Shown: positions 45,357 to 53,323 of the stretch, piece by piece
How the letters are laid out: each line of letters begins with the position of its first letter
How positions within the stretch are numbered: the first letter of the stretch is position 1
From: Marinobacter salinus
Lineage (GTDB): Bacteria; Pseudomonadota; Gammaproteobacteria; Pseudomonadales; Oleiphilaceae
Assembly (NCBI RefSeq): GCF_001854125.1
Contig: NZ_CP017715.1
Coordinates: forward strand, 3,968,001 to 4,032,000
Direction: 5' to 3'
DNA: 64,000 bases
Translations under genes and position numbers: made by a program
The notes under the pieces: generated by a model
What the model was told of the DNA's origin: nothing
Database searches by the model: none
What the model saw: the letters and a program-made list of their open reading frames with translations, nothing else

Positions 45357-45850
45357 GGCGTTGTCCTATAAACAGAATTGATGATGGCTTCAGGGCGACG
45401 GTATACCGGCCCGTGAAATGGGGTTTGCGCTGTTCCCGGAAGGCATCATGCCCTTCCTGACGATGGAACGTCTTATCTGGGTGGCTCTCTCAATGGTTGG
45501 CTCGGGCTGGCAGACCTGAACGGTTCAGAATCAGAGTGACCACCAGACTATGTTCGAATAATGAGCTGGCTGACTGGAAAATAAGTATATCTATTAATTG
45601 ATACTCGTCAAGAACCCGAAAGTCTAACTTTTGTATCACTTTGGCGAGCGGCGGCGTGGAAATTTTTTACTCATTGAAAAAGAAAGGAAAAATATAACCA
45701 ATGAGTGGCTTTTAGTTCGAATTGTGGTGTCTAAAGGCGGTTTTATGCTCGTTGGTGCTGTGAAAGATACTCAGGAAAACTATAAAGTGGTCTATAAAGT
45801 GAATCAGAAAATGTGACCGGTTTGCGTGCCACAGAAAAAAGGAGAGAAGA
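45357..45850. other. Divergent control region between paaG and paaY
   Basis: A 494-base, AT-rich region holding the paaG promoter and operator near 45585-45612. I see no convincing gene: a short open frame at 45631-45816 lacks a good start site and coding character. A Shine-Dalgarno (AGGAGAGAAG) lies directly before paaY. Confidence 0.6.
45585..45612 (-). promoter_or_regulatory. Predicted paaG promoter overlapping candidate operator, copy 2
   Basis: On the - strand, -35 TTGACG (45612-45607), a 16-base spacer and -10 TATACT (45590-45585). The 16-base box AATTGATACTCGTCAA (45597-45612) covers the -35 and part of the spacer. It differs by one base from the copy at 28215-28230. Confidence 0.65.
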
Positions 45851-46447
45851 ATGCCCAGTTACAGTATCGAAGGGGTAAGGCCCGTTGTTCACCCGTCCGC
45901 TTACGTTCATCCCACTGCCATTCTGATCGGTGATGTGTGGGTTGGTCCGGATTGCTATGTTGGCCCTGCGGCCTCTCTGCGGGGAGACTTTGGGCGTATC
46001 GTGTTAAAGGAAGGGGCAAACATACAGGATACCTGCGTTACCCATGCGTTTCCCGGCAAGGATGTGGTGGTTGAGAAAAACGGTCATGTGGGGCATGGCG
46101 CCATCCTTCACGGTTGCACGGTCGGTGAGGATGCCATGGTTGGGATGAATGCAGTGATAATGGATGAGGCTGTGATTGCACCGCGATCTATCGTGGGGGC
46201 GTGTGCTTTCGTGAAGGCCGGATTTTCATGTGAGCCTGGCTCATTGATTGTCGGGTCTCCCGCCAAAGTCCTGCGGGCTCTCAGTGACAAAGAGATTGAC
46301 TGGAAGCGTAAAGGAACCGAGGAGTATCAGAGGCTGACGACGCGTTGCCTTGAGACAGTTGAGGAGTGCGTGCCTCTGGCAGAGGCCGAGTCGGATCGGC
46401 CAAGGCTGAGTATCAGCGATTATCGCCCCAAGTACGAACAATCCTGA
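45851..46447 (+). CDS. paaY: Phenylacetate degradation protein PaaY (hexapeptide-repeat thioesterase)
   Basis: A 198-residue left-handed beta-helix protein of the gamma-carbonic-anhydrase-like group; in E. coli PaaY has thioesterase activity that removes inhibitory CoA adducts. Hexapeptide repeats run from about 20 to 140 (HPTAILIGDVWVGPDCYVGP, VGHGAILHGCTVGEDAMVG), with metal-ligand His residues in CVTHAFP and NGHVGHGAILH. It is the only catabolic paa gene on the + strand. Confidence 0.93.
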   Translation: MPSYSIEGVRPVVHPSAYVHPTAILIGDVWVGPDCYVGPAASLRGDFGRIVLKEGANIQDTCVTHAFPGKDVVVEKNGHVGHGAILHGCTVGEDAMVGMNAVIMDEAVIAPRSIVGACAFVKAGFSCEPGSLIVGSPAKVLRALSDKEIDWKRKGTEEYQRLTTRCLETVEECVPLAEAESDRPRLSISDYRPKYEQS

Positions 46448-46459
46448 TAGCGGGGCAGG

Positions 46460-46491
46460 GGTCCCGTAGCCCTCGGATCGGCTACGGGACC
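46460..46491. terminator. Hairpin between convergent paaY and the KamA-like gene
   Basis: GGTCCCGTAGCC and GGCTACGGGACC are perfect 12-base arms around an 8-base loop. There is no T tract, but its position 12 bases after paaY and 14 bases after the KamA-like stop suggests a bidirectional terminator. Confidence 0.7.
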
Positions 46492-46505
46492 GCCAGTCAG
46501 GGAGG

Positions 46506-47870
46506 TTATGCCTCGCCCTTCTTCATTTTTTCAAATTCGTCCTCAAAGAAGAACTTTTCCTCGCCGAAGGCGGGCTCCAGCTCGTGCAGCCAGGTGGCGG
46601 TCTCGCTGTACTTGGCGAAGAATGGGCGCTGCACCCAGTCCGGGTTGCGTCCTTGCAGGAACCGCAGAACAAAGACTTTCTCGCCCTGAATCTCGGCAAT
46701 ACCCTGAATCTCAACCTTGCCTGGGCCGGCGCTCATGGACGGACCGCGAGCGGTACGGGCAAGGCCGCTGACCTTTTTCATCGCTTCCCGGTAAATCCGG
46801 AAGGCCTCGGCAAGCGGCACTTCGAAATAGTTCTTGGCGCCGGTATCCCGCTCTACAAACATGTAGTAGGGGATAATGCCCAGCTGCACTTCCTTCTTCC
46901 ACAGCTTGGCCCAGGCGTCAGCATCATCGTTCACGTGTTTGATGAGAGGGCCCTGGGCGCGGATTTCAGCGCCGGTCGCCCGGATGCGGCGGATCGCCTC
47001 TTCCGCGATATCGGTAGTGATTTCCTGCCAGTGGTTGTAGTGGGCCATGATCGCGACGTGTTTGCCGGCATCCACCAGCTTGGCGAACAGTTCGATCAGT
47101 TCGTCAGCGTCTTTGTCTGTGACAAAGCGGTATGGCCAGAAGGTCAGGGCCTTGGTGCCGATCCGAATGGTCTGGATATGGTCGAACTCCGGCTGCAGCA
47201 GGGGTTCGAGGTACTGGACCAGGTTTTTGGTTTTCATCACCATGGGGTCGCCGCCGGTGACCAGGAGATCCGTTACCTCGGTATGTTCCTGCAGGTAGCC
47301 ATGCAGTTTCTCGGCTTCGGTGCTGGATATCTTCAGATCCTTGTCACCGACAAACTGCGCCCAGCGGAAACAGAAGGTGCAGTAGGAATGGCAGGTCTGC
47401 CCCTGAGCCGGGAAGAACAGCACGGTTTCACGGTACTTGTGCTGAACGCCGTCAAGAACCTCGCCGTCCAGTTCCGGCATGTTCATTTCCATCTGCCCGG
47501 CCGGGTGAGGGTTCAGGTCATCACGGATTTCTTTTGCGACCGTTTGTATTTCTTTCTTGTCAGCACCGTCCTGATGCAGTTTTGCCATACGCTCGTAATG
47601 CTCGTCTTTCAGCATCGCTTTCTGGGGAAAGACAAGTTGATAGATGGGGTCATTGGGGACCTTGTCCCACTTGATCAGCTCATTGATCACGTATTCGTTG
47701 ACCCGGAAGGGCAGTACGCTGGCAACGACCTTCATCTCAAACAGGGTCTCTGCCGGGAGGTTCTGGATAACCTCAATCTTGTCAAGCTGGCGGTCTGTGT
47801 AGACCTTGAAGCGCCGTTCCTCGAACTCGGTAGTGGGTATCCGGTTCGGAAAGGTGACGATGGAGTTCAT
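46506..47870 (-). CDS. KamA-family radical-SAM aminomutase (lysine 2,3-aminomutase-like)
   Basis: A 454-residue radical-SAM/PLP protein. The iron-sulfur motif CHSYCTFC (near 159-166) is of the CxxxCxxC type, followed by TDLLVTGGDPMVMKT. The PLP lysine is likely in SAGPGKVEIQG (near 388). KamA relatives move amino groups in lysine, glutamate or beta-lysine on EF-P; this one is longer than EpmB (about 340) and has an N-terminal region of about 110 residues as in true lysine 2,3-aminomutase. No ablB acetyltransferase or epmA neighbour is present, so the substrate is open. The gene stands alone, divergent from aceE. Confidence 0.8.
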   Translation of the reverse strand: MNSIVTFPNRIPTTEFEERRFKVYTDRQLDKIEVIQNLPAETLFEMKVVASVLPFRVNEYVINELIKWDKVPNDPIYQLVFPQKAMLKDEHYERMAKLHQDGADKKEIQTVAKEIRDDLNPHPAGQMEMNMPELDGEVLDGVQHKYRETVLFFPAQGQTCHSYCTFCFRWAQFVGDKDLKISSTEAEKLHGYLQEHTEVTDLLVTGGDPMVMKTKNLVQYLEPLLQPEFDHIQTIRIGTKALTFWPYRFVTDKDADELIELFAKLVDAGKHVAIMAHYNHWQEITTDIAEEAIRRIRATGAEIRAQGPLIKHVNDDADAWAKLWKKEVQLGIIPYYMFVERDTGAKNYFEVPLAEAFRIYREAMKKVSGLARTARGPSMSAGPGKVEIQGIAEIQGEKVFVLRFLQGRNPDWVQRPFFAKYSETATWLHELEPAFGEEKFFFEDEFEKMKKGEA

Positions 47871-48528
47871 AGATCGCCCTCTGTGTTTGTGGCCAAAAGA
47901 CTGGAGGATGGGGTTCCATCTCCGTTGGTTAAAAAACGGGCAGGCGAGTATACATAAAACGAGGTTTGTTTTCAGGTCTAATTAATAATCCCGGTTTTGA
48001 GACCGGCGGGATATGCATTTCTATGTTTAAATCCCGCTAAAAGCAACGAAATTCGGCTAAAAGTCACGAAAATAGAGAAATTATTATTTTTAGTGTATGA
48101 ACGAATTGAGTGTCGGTAATAATACTACGACATTGGTCTGATTATGGTTGTCTGATGGCCCGAAAACGGTCATTCTTCCGTAAGTAATCGAAAGGTTATC
48201 GGAAAACTGGATCTAAAAGCCAGTTTGATTGAATTCGGAGGTCATTATGTAGTAAAAATACTACGTAATCGGGCCGGATTTTCCAGGAAGGTCACCGCAA
48301 CGTCGATCATCCCGGGCAAAAGCCTTTATTTCACAGGGTGATCGGGCAGGAAAAGTGCGAAAGCTGTTCTATGCTTGATGGAGGTTCTGCTTACAGTCTG
48401 CAGAGCATCTGTCAGGCTGATACACCCATAACAATATTCTGCAATCCATCGCAGCTTAACAACACCGCAACGCGCCCGGCTGCTGATCGCGGCCCGCGCC
48501 GTATTTTTGATGCCAGGGGGAGGGTTTG
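47871..48528. other. Long divergent intergenic region between the KamA-like gene and aceE
   Basis: The 658 bases hold no gene that I can support. They contain AT-rich DNA around 47960-48100, a TACTACG at 48122-48128 and a long palindrome at 48244-48269. The remaining stretch to aceE is GC-neutral with no clear structure. Confidence 0.6.
48244..48269. repeat. Palindrome upstream of aceE
   Basis: Arms ATTATGTAGTA (48244-48254) and TACTACGTAAT (48259-48269) pair over 11 bases with one mismatch (T against G), around AAAA. TACTACG also occurs alone at 48122-48128. This is typical of an operator for a dimeric regulator; which one is unknown. Confidence 0.55.
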
Positions 48529-51192
48529 ATGTACCAAGATGATGATCCCATTGAAACCAGCGAATGGCTGGATGCGCTAGAGTCTCTGATCGAGCAGGAA
48601 GGCGTAGACCGGGCCAAGTACATACTTGAAAGGCTTTCCGAGCGAGCTAGTCGCGATGGCACCGAGCTGCCTTATTCCATTACCACGCCGTTCCGGAACA
48701 GTATTCCTGTTGCCCAGCAGGCACCCATGCCGGGTGATCTGTTCATGGAGCGCCGGATTCGCTCCCTGATCCGCTGGAATGCCATGGCCATGGTTATGCG
48801 TGCGAACCAGCGGCCCGGAGATTTGGGTGGTCACGTTTCGTCGTTTTCATCTGCCGCGACGCTTTACGACGTGGGCTTCAACTACTACTTCCACGGCGGC
48901 GATGAAAAGCGCGAATCCGATCTGGTGTATTTCCAGGGTCACTCCTCACCGGGCATCTATGCACGCTCCTTCCTTGAAGGCCGTTTCGAGGAAAAGGATC
49001 TGGACAAATACCGGGAGGAAGTGGATGGCACCGGCCTTTCCTCTTACCCGCACCCCTGGCTGATGCCGGATTACTGGCAGTTCCCGACGGTTTCCATGGG
49101 GCTTGGCCCCATCCAGGCCATCTACCAGGCTCACGTCATGAAGTATCTGGATAGCCGGGAGCTCATCGAAATGGGCGACCGCAAAGTCTGGTGTTTTGTT
49201 GGTGACGGTGAAACGGACGAGCCGGAAACCCTGGGTTCCATTTCCATGGCCGGTCGGGAAAACCTCAGCAACCTCATTTTCGTGGTGAACTGCAACCTCC
49301 AGCGCCTGGACGGGCCTGTGCGGGGCAACGGCAAAATCATTCAGGAGCTTGAAGGCGTCTTCCGGGGAGCCGGCTGGAACGTGCTGAAAGTGGTTTGGGG
49401 GCGTCACTGGGATCCCCTGTTCGAGAATGACAAGGACGGCAAAATGCAGCATGTCATGGACGAAGTCTGTGATGGCGAGTTACAGAACTACAAGAGCAAC
49501 GGCCCTGCCTATACCCGCAAGCACTTCTTCGGCAAATACCCCGAAACGGCGAAGCTGGTTGAAAGTCTGTCTGATGAGGAGATCAACAAGCTTAACCGCG
49601 GTGGCCATGACCCCTACAAGATTTACGCGGCCTACCATCACGCCATCCACAACAACGGCGGACGCCCGACTGTTATCCTGGCTCATACCATCAAGGGCTA
49701 TGGGTTCGGCGAGGCCGGTGAGGCGCAGAACACAGCTCATTCCCTGAAGAAACTGGATATCGAGCAGTTGAAGTCGTTCCGGGACCGGTTTGCTGTGCCG
49801 CTGAAGGACGAAGAGCTCAAAGACGTTCCTTATTACCGGCCAGCGCCGGATAGTCCGGAAATCGTCTATATGAAAAAGCGCCGTCAGGAACTGGGTGGCT
49901 TCTATCCCAAGCGTCGCAAGGATTGCCAGCCGCTGCAGATTCCCGATCTCGATATCTTCAAGGCGGTGCTTGAGGGCTCCGGCGATCGGAAGATTTCCAC
50001 CACCATGGCCTTTGTCCGGATACTGACAGCCCTGACCAAAGACAAGCGTATTGGCAAGAGGGTAGTGCCGATCGTGCCGGACGAAGCCCGCACCTTTGGT
50101 ATGGAGGGTATGTTCCGTCAGCTGGGTATTTATACGGCTGAGGGTCAGAAGTACGTTCCGGAAGACCGTGATCAGATCATGTACTACCGGGAAGACAAAA
50201 AGGGCCAGATTCTTGAGGAAGGTATCAACGAAGCTGGTTCCATGTCGGCCTGGATGGCGGCTGCAACCTCATACAGCACCAACAACTTTCCGCTGATTCC
50301 GTTCTATATCTTCTATTCCATGTTCGGCTTCCAGCGGGTTGGCGATCTGGCATGGGCGTCCGGTGATATTCAGGCCCGTGGTTTCCTGATTGGCGGCACT
50401 GCCGGGCGGACTACCCTCAACGGTGAAGGCCTGCAGCACCAGGACGGGCACAGCCATGTTCTCGCCAACACCATTCCAAACTGCAAGGCCTACGATCCGG
50501 CATACGGCTATGAAATGGCCGTGGTGCTTCGTCATGGTATGAAAGAGATGTTCGAGGACAACCAGAATGTCTTCTACTACCTGACGATCGAGAACGAAAA
50601 CTACGAGCAGCCGGCAATGCCCAAAGGTTGTGAAGACGGCATCATCAAGGGCATGTATCTGTACGAGTCTGTTGAGACCAAGGGCAACAAGAAAGCGTCC
50701 CGGGTCCAGCTGCTTGGTGCTGGCGCCATCCTGAATGAGGTGCGTGCGGCGGCCCAGATGCTGAAGGACGATTGGGGTGTGGCCTCTGATGTCTGGAGCG
50801 TGACCAGCTTCAACGAGCTGGCCCGTGAAGGCCAGCACGTAGAGCGCTGGAATCGCCTGCACCCGGATGACAAGCCGAAGAAAGCTTATGTTACCCAGTG
50901 CCTGGAGAAGCATGCCGGGCCGGTAGTGTCTTCTACCGATTACATCAAGCTGCACTCCGAGCAGCTCAGGGCGTTCATCCCCAAAACCTACCTGACTCTG
51001 GGTACCGACGGCTTCGGCCGCAGTGACACCCGGGAAAAGCTGCGCAGCTTCTTTGAAGTGGACCGTTACTACGTAACTGTTTCGGCGCTGTCAGCCCTGG
51101 CCCAGGACGGTGAGGTGAAGAACGATGTGGTTCTCGAAGCCATGCGCAAGTACGGAATCGATCGCAATAAAACGAACCCGGTGCTGAGCTAA
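48529..51192 (+). CDS. aceE: Pyruvate dehydrogenase E1 component (homodimeric type)
   Basis: An 887-residue E1 of the alpha2 type that decarboxylates pyruvate on thiamine diphosphate and acetylates E2 lipoyl groups. TPP motif GDGETDEPET (near 225) and the NCNLQRLDGP segment (near 258) bind the Mg-pyrophosphate. The inner active-site loops contain ASGDIQARGFLIGG and LNGEGLQHQDGHSHVLA. The ATG at 48529 is preceded by GGGGGAGGG; the adjacent TTG at 48526 is not needed. Ten bases separate it from aceF. Confidence 0.97.
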   Translation: MYQDDDPIETSEWLDALESLIEQEGVDRAKYILERLSERASRDGTELPYSITTPFRNSIPVAQQAPMPGDLFMERRIRSLIRWNAMAMVMRANQRPGDLGGHVSSFSSAATLYDVGFNYYFHGGDEKRESDLVYFQGHSSPGIYARSFLEGRFEEKDLDKYREEVDGTGLSSYPHPWLMPDYWQFPTVSMGLGPIQAIYQAHVMKYLDSRELIEMGDRKVWCFVGDGETDEPETLGSISMAGRENLSNLIFVVNCNLQRLDGPVRGNGKIIQELEGVFRGAGWNVLKVVWGRHWDPLFENDKDGKMQHVMDEVCDGELQNYKSNGPAYTRKHFFGKYPETAKLVESLSDEEINKLNRGGHDPYKIYAAYHHAIHNNGGRPTVILAHTIKGYGFGEAGEAQNTAHSLKKLDIEQLKSFRDRFAVPLKDEELKDVPYYRPAPDSPEIVYMKKRRQELGGFYPKRRKDCQPLQIPDLDIFKAVLEGSGDRKISTTMAFVRILTALTKDKRIGKRVVPIVPDEARTFGMEGMFRQLGIYTAEGQKYVPEDRDQIMYYREDKKGQILEEGINEAGSMSAWMAAATSYSTNNFPLIPFYIFYSMFGFQRVGDLAWASGDIQARGFLIGGTAGRTTLNGEGLQHQDGHSHVLANTIPNCKAYDPAYGYEMAVVLRHGMKEMFEDNQNVFYYLTIENENYEQPAMPKGCEDGIIKGMYLYESVETKGNKKASRVQLLGAGAILNEVRAAAQMLKDDWGVASDVWSVTSFNELAREGQHVERWNRLHPDDKPKKAYVTQCLEKHAGPVVSSTDYIKLHSEQLRAFIPKTYLTLGTDGFGRSDTREKLRSFFEVDRYYVTVSALSALAQDGEVKNDVVLEAMRKYGIDRNKTNPVLS

Positions 51193-51202
51193 GGAGACCG
51201 CA

Positions 51203-52879
51203 ATGAGTGAGCAGGAAATCAAGGTTCCGGATCTCGGCGGTGCGGATGAGGTCGAGGTTATCGAAATCACCGTCAGTGCAGGGGATTCGGTTGAAGCAGA
51301 AGATCCGATCCTGACCGTAGAGTCAGACAAAGCGTCTGTTGAATTGCCGTCTCCCGGTGCCGGCAAAATCACCAAGATCACCGTCAAGGTGGGTGACAAG
51401 GTCAAGGAAGGCGATGTTGTCGGGATGATGGAAGCCAGCGCCGATGGCGGCTCTGACGATGCCGGCAGTGATGACTCCGAAGGAAAGCCGGAGGAAACAG
51501 CCGAGGAAAAGAGCGAAGCCAAGCAGGAAGAGAAGTCCGAAGAAAGCAAGCCGGCGCCGAAGAAGGCTTCCGGTGGCTCCCGCAAGGAAACTGTGAAGGT
51601 TCCCGCGCTGGATGGCTTCGACAATGTCCCGGTTATCGAAATCAACGTCGCTGAAGGCGATACCATTGAAGCCGACGATCCTCTGGTAACGGTTGAATCC
51701 GACAAGGCAACCATGGAGATTCCCTCGCCCTATGCGGGCAAGGTGGGCAAGATTCTGGTATCCGAGGGTGACAAGCTCTCGGAAGGCAGTGAATTGCTGG
51801 AAATGACCGTTCAGGAAGGCGGTGGTGAAGAGGAGGCACCCACTGAAGAGGCCTCTGAAGCGACCGCTGGAGAAGAAAAGCCCGAGCAGAAAGCTGAAGA
51901 AAAGCCCAGGCAGGCTGCTGAGTCTGCTCCTGAGCCACAGGGTGCTACCTATGAGCCGCCGACGCCAGGCGCCAAGGTTCATGCAGGCCCTGCCGTTCGC
52001 AAGCTTGCCCGCGAGCTGGGTGCCGATCTGGCCCGCATCAAGGGTTCTGGTCCTAAGAGCCGGATTATCAAGGACGATGTCCATGCCTATGTGAAGAGCC
52101 AGCTCAAGCAGGCCCAGCAGGGCACTGGCGTGGCCACGGGCTCCGGTATCCCCGGAGTCAAACTGCCGGACTTCAGCCAGTTTGGTGAGGTGAAGCGTGA
52201 GGCCATGTCGCGGATGATGTTCGCAACGGCCAACAACATGCAGCGCAGCTGGCTGAACGTGCCTCATGTGACCCAGTTTGAGGATGCGGATATCACCGAT
52301 ATGGAGGAATTCCGCAAGGCGCAAAAGGCTGCCGGCGAGAAGAAAGGTGTGAAGATGACGCCGCTGCCGTTCATGCTGAAAGCGTGCGCGACGGCTCTTG
52401 CCGAACTTCCCCAGTTCAATGTCTCGCTGGATATGGACAAGAAAGAAGTTGTCCGTAAACAGTACATCCACATCGGCATTGCCGTGGATACGCCTCACGG
52501 GCTGATGGTTCCGGTCATCCGGGATGTGGACAAGAAAGGCCTGTGGGAGCTGGCGGCGGAAAGCGCCGAACTGGCCCAGAAGGCCCGGGACAAGCAGCTG
52601 AAGCCTGCAGAGATGCAGGGTGCCTGTTTTACCATCACCAGCTTGGGTGGTATTGGCGGCACCGCATTCACGCCGATCGTGAATACCCCGGAGGTGGCGA
52701 TTCTCGGGGTTTCCAAGGCGGCCATGAAGCCGGTCTGGGATGGCAAGGCCTTCCAGCCCAGGTTAATGCTGCCGTTGTCGCTGTCTTACGATCACCGGGC
52801 GGTAAATGGGGCCGATGCGGCGCGTTTCACAACGTTGCTTAGCCAGTTACTCGGAGATATTCGGTCGCTGCTTCTGTAA
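51203..52879 (+). CDS. aceF: Dihydrolipoamide acetyltransferase (pyruvate dehydrogenase E2)
   Basis: A 558-residue core subunit of the PDH complex. Two lipoyl domains (about 1-77 and 130-203) carry modified Lys43 in VESDKASVE and Lys168 in VESDKATME. Acidic Lys/Glu/Ala-rich linkers follow each. The E3-binding domain (about 262-300) contains VRKLARELGADLARIKGSG. The catalytic domain (about 325-558) has the active-site segment SYDHRAVNGADAARF with His531; the residue four later is Asn535 in place of the usual Asp, as in Azotobacter and pseudomonad E2. No lpd gene is nearby. Confidence 0.97.
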   Translation: MSEQEIKVPDLGGADEVEVIEITVSAGDSVEAEDPILTVESDKASVELPSPGAGKITKITVKVGDKVKEGDVVGMMEASADGGSDDAGSDDSEGKPEETAEEKSEAKQEEKSEESKPAPKKASGGSRKETVKVPALDGFDNVPVIEINVAEGDTIEADDPLVTVESDKATMEIPSPYAGKVGKILVSEGDKLSEGSELLEMTVQEGGGEEEAPTEEASEATAGEEKPEQKAEEKPRQAAESAPEPQGATYEPPTPGAKVHAGPAVRKLARELGADLARIKGSGPKSRIIKDDVHAYVKSQLKQAQQGTGVATGSGIPGVKLPDFSQFGEVKREAMSRMMFATANNMQRSWLNVPHVTQFEDADITDMEEFRKAQKAAGEKKGVKMTPLPFMLKACATALAELPQFNVSLDMDKKEVVRKQYIHIGIAVDTPHGLMVPVIRDVDKKGLWELAAESAELAQKARDKQLKPAEMQGACFTITSLGGIGGTAFTPIVNTPEVAILGVSKAAMKPVWDGKAFQPRLMLPLSLSYDHRAVNGADAARFTTLLSQLLGDIRSLLL

Positions 52880-52909
52880 GCATTGGCTGACATTTTCTGA
52901 GGGTTAGAA

Positions 52910-52943
52910 AAAAGCCGGGACAGCGTTATGCTTCCCGGCTTTT
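52910..52943. terminator. Bidirectional terminator after aceF
   Basis: AAAAGCCGGGA (52910-52920) and TCCCGGCTTTT (52933-52943) are perfect 11-base arms with a 12-base loop, ending in A and T tracts. It serves aceF (+) and the small ORF at 52961 (-). Confidence 0.85.
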
Positions 52944-52960
52944 CTGTGTCTGGCTCGCGT

Positions 52961-53071
52961 TTAGTTGGCGAAGAACATCCAGTCAAAGTAGTTGTGCAGG
53001 TCCTGCATCATTTCAGCCTCGTAGGGCTGGGTCAGTTCGAACAACAGGTTCTGGTCTTTGGCCTTTTTCAT
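52961..53071 (-). CDS. 36-residue small protein, conserved function unknown
   Basis: The - strand reads an ATG at 53071 and TAA at 52961-52963, encoding 36 residues that begin MKKAKDQNLLFELTQPYEAE and end DWMFFAN. GAGGTGA lies 5-10 bases upstream (53077-53082), an excellent Shine-Dalgarno. A terminator hairpin follows 18 bases after the stop. Codon choice (CTG, CAG, GCC, GAC, AAC) matches neighbours. The peptide is acidic in the middle, Lys-rich at the start and aromatic at the end (FDWMFF), so it could sit at a membrane. I do not recognise a family. Confidence 0.65.
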   Translation of the reverse strand: MKKAKDQNLLFELTQPYEAEMMQDLHNYFDWMFFAN

Positions 53072-53269
53072 CGTGTCACCTCATTGGTTAAGAAGCTGAA
53101 CAAGGCGGGGTGCCTCCGTCGCATTCCATGCAACAGATAAATAGCATCAGGCGTGCCAAAAGACGTTGAGGCTGTAACGTGTTGAATTGTCGGCAGTGCG
53201 GCTGCGCTTCGGTGAAGGCGGGTGTCTGGCGATGGTAGGTAATGGTGCCGAATGCACCGGAATGGAACG

Positions 53270-53298
53270 AAAAAACCCCGGCAGATGCCGGGGTTTTT
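53270..53298 (-). terminator. Porin gene terminator
   Basis: CCCCGGCA and TGCCGGGG form a stem with a 2-base centre and A/T tracts on both sides, 26 bases after the porin stop. The 53083-53269 stretch upstream of the small ORF shows no gene. Confidence 0.88.
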
Positions 53299-53323
53299 CC
53301 GAGTTAACTTCTAAAAGGAAGGT

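Noticed and set aside
45631..45816. 60-residue open frame upstream of paaY
   Set aside because: It lacks a credible start and Shine-Dalgarno, lies in AT-rich promoter DNA and is not protein-like.
46584..47957. 457-residue + strand open frame opposite the KamA-like gene
   Set aside because: The - strand frame has the radical-SAM and PLP motifs; the opposite frame has no family features.
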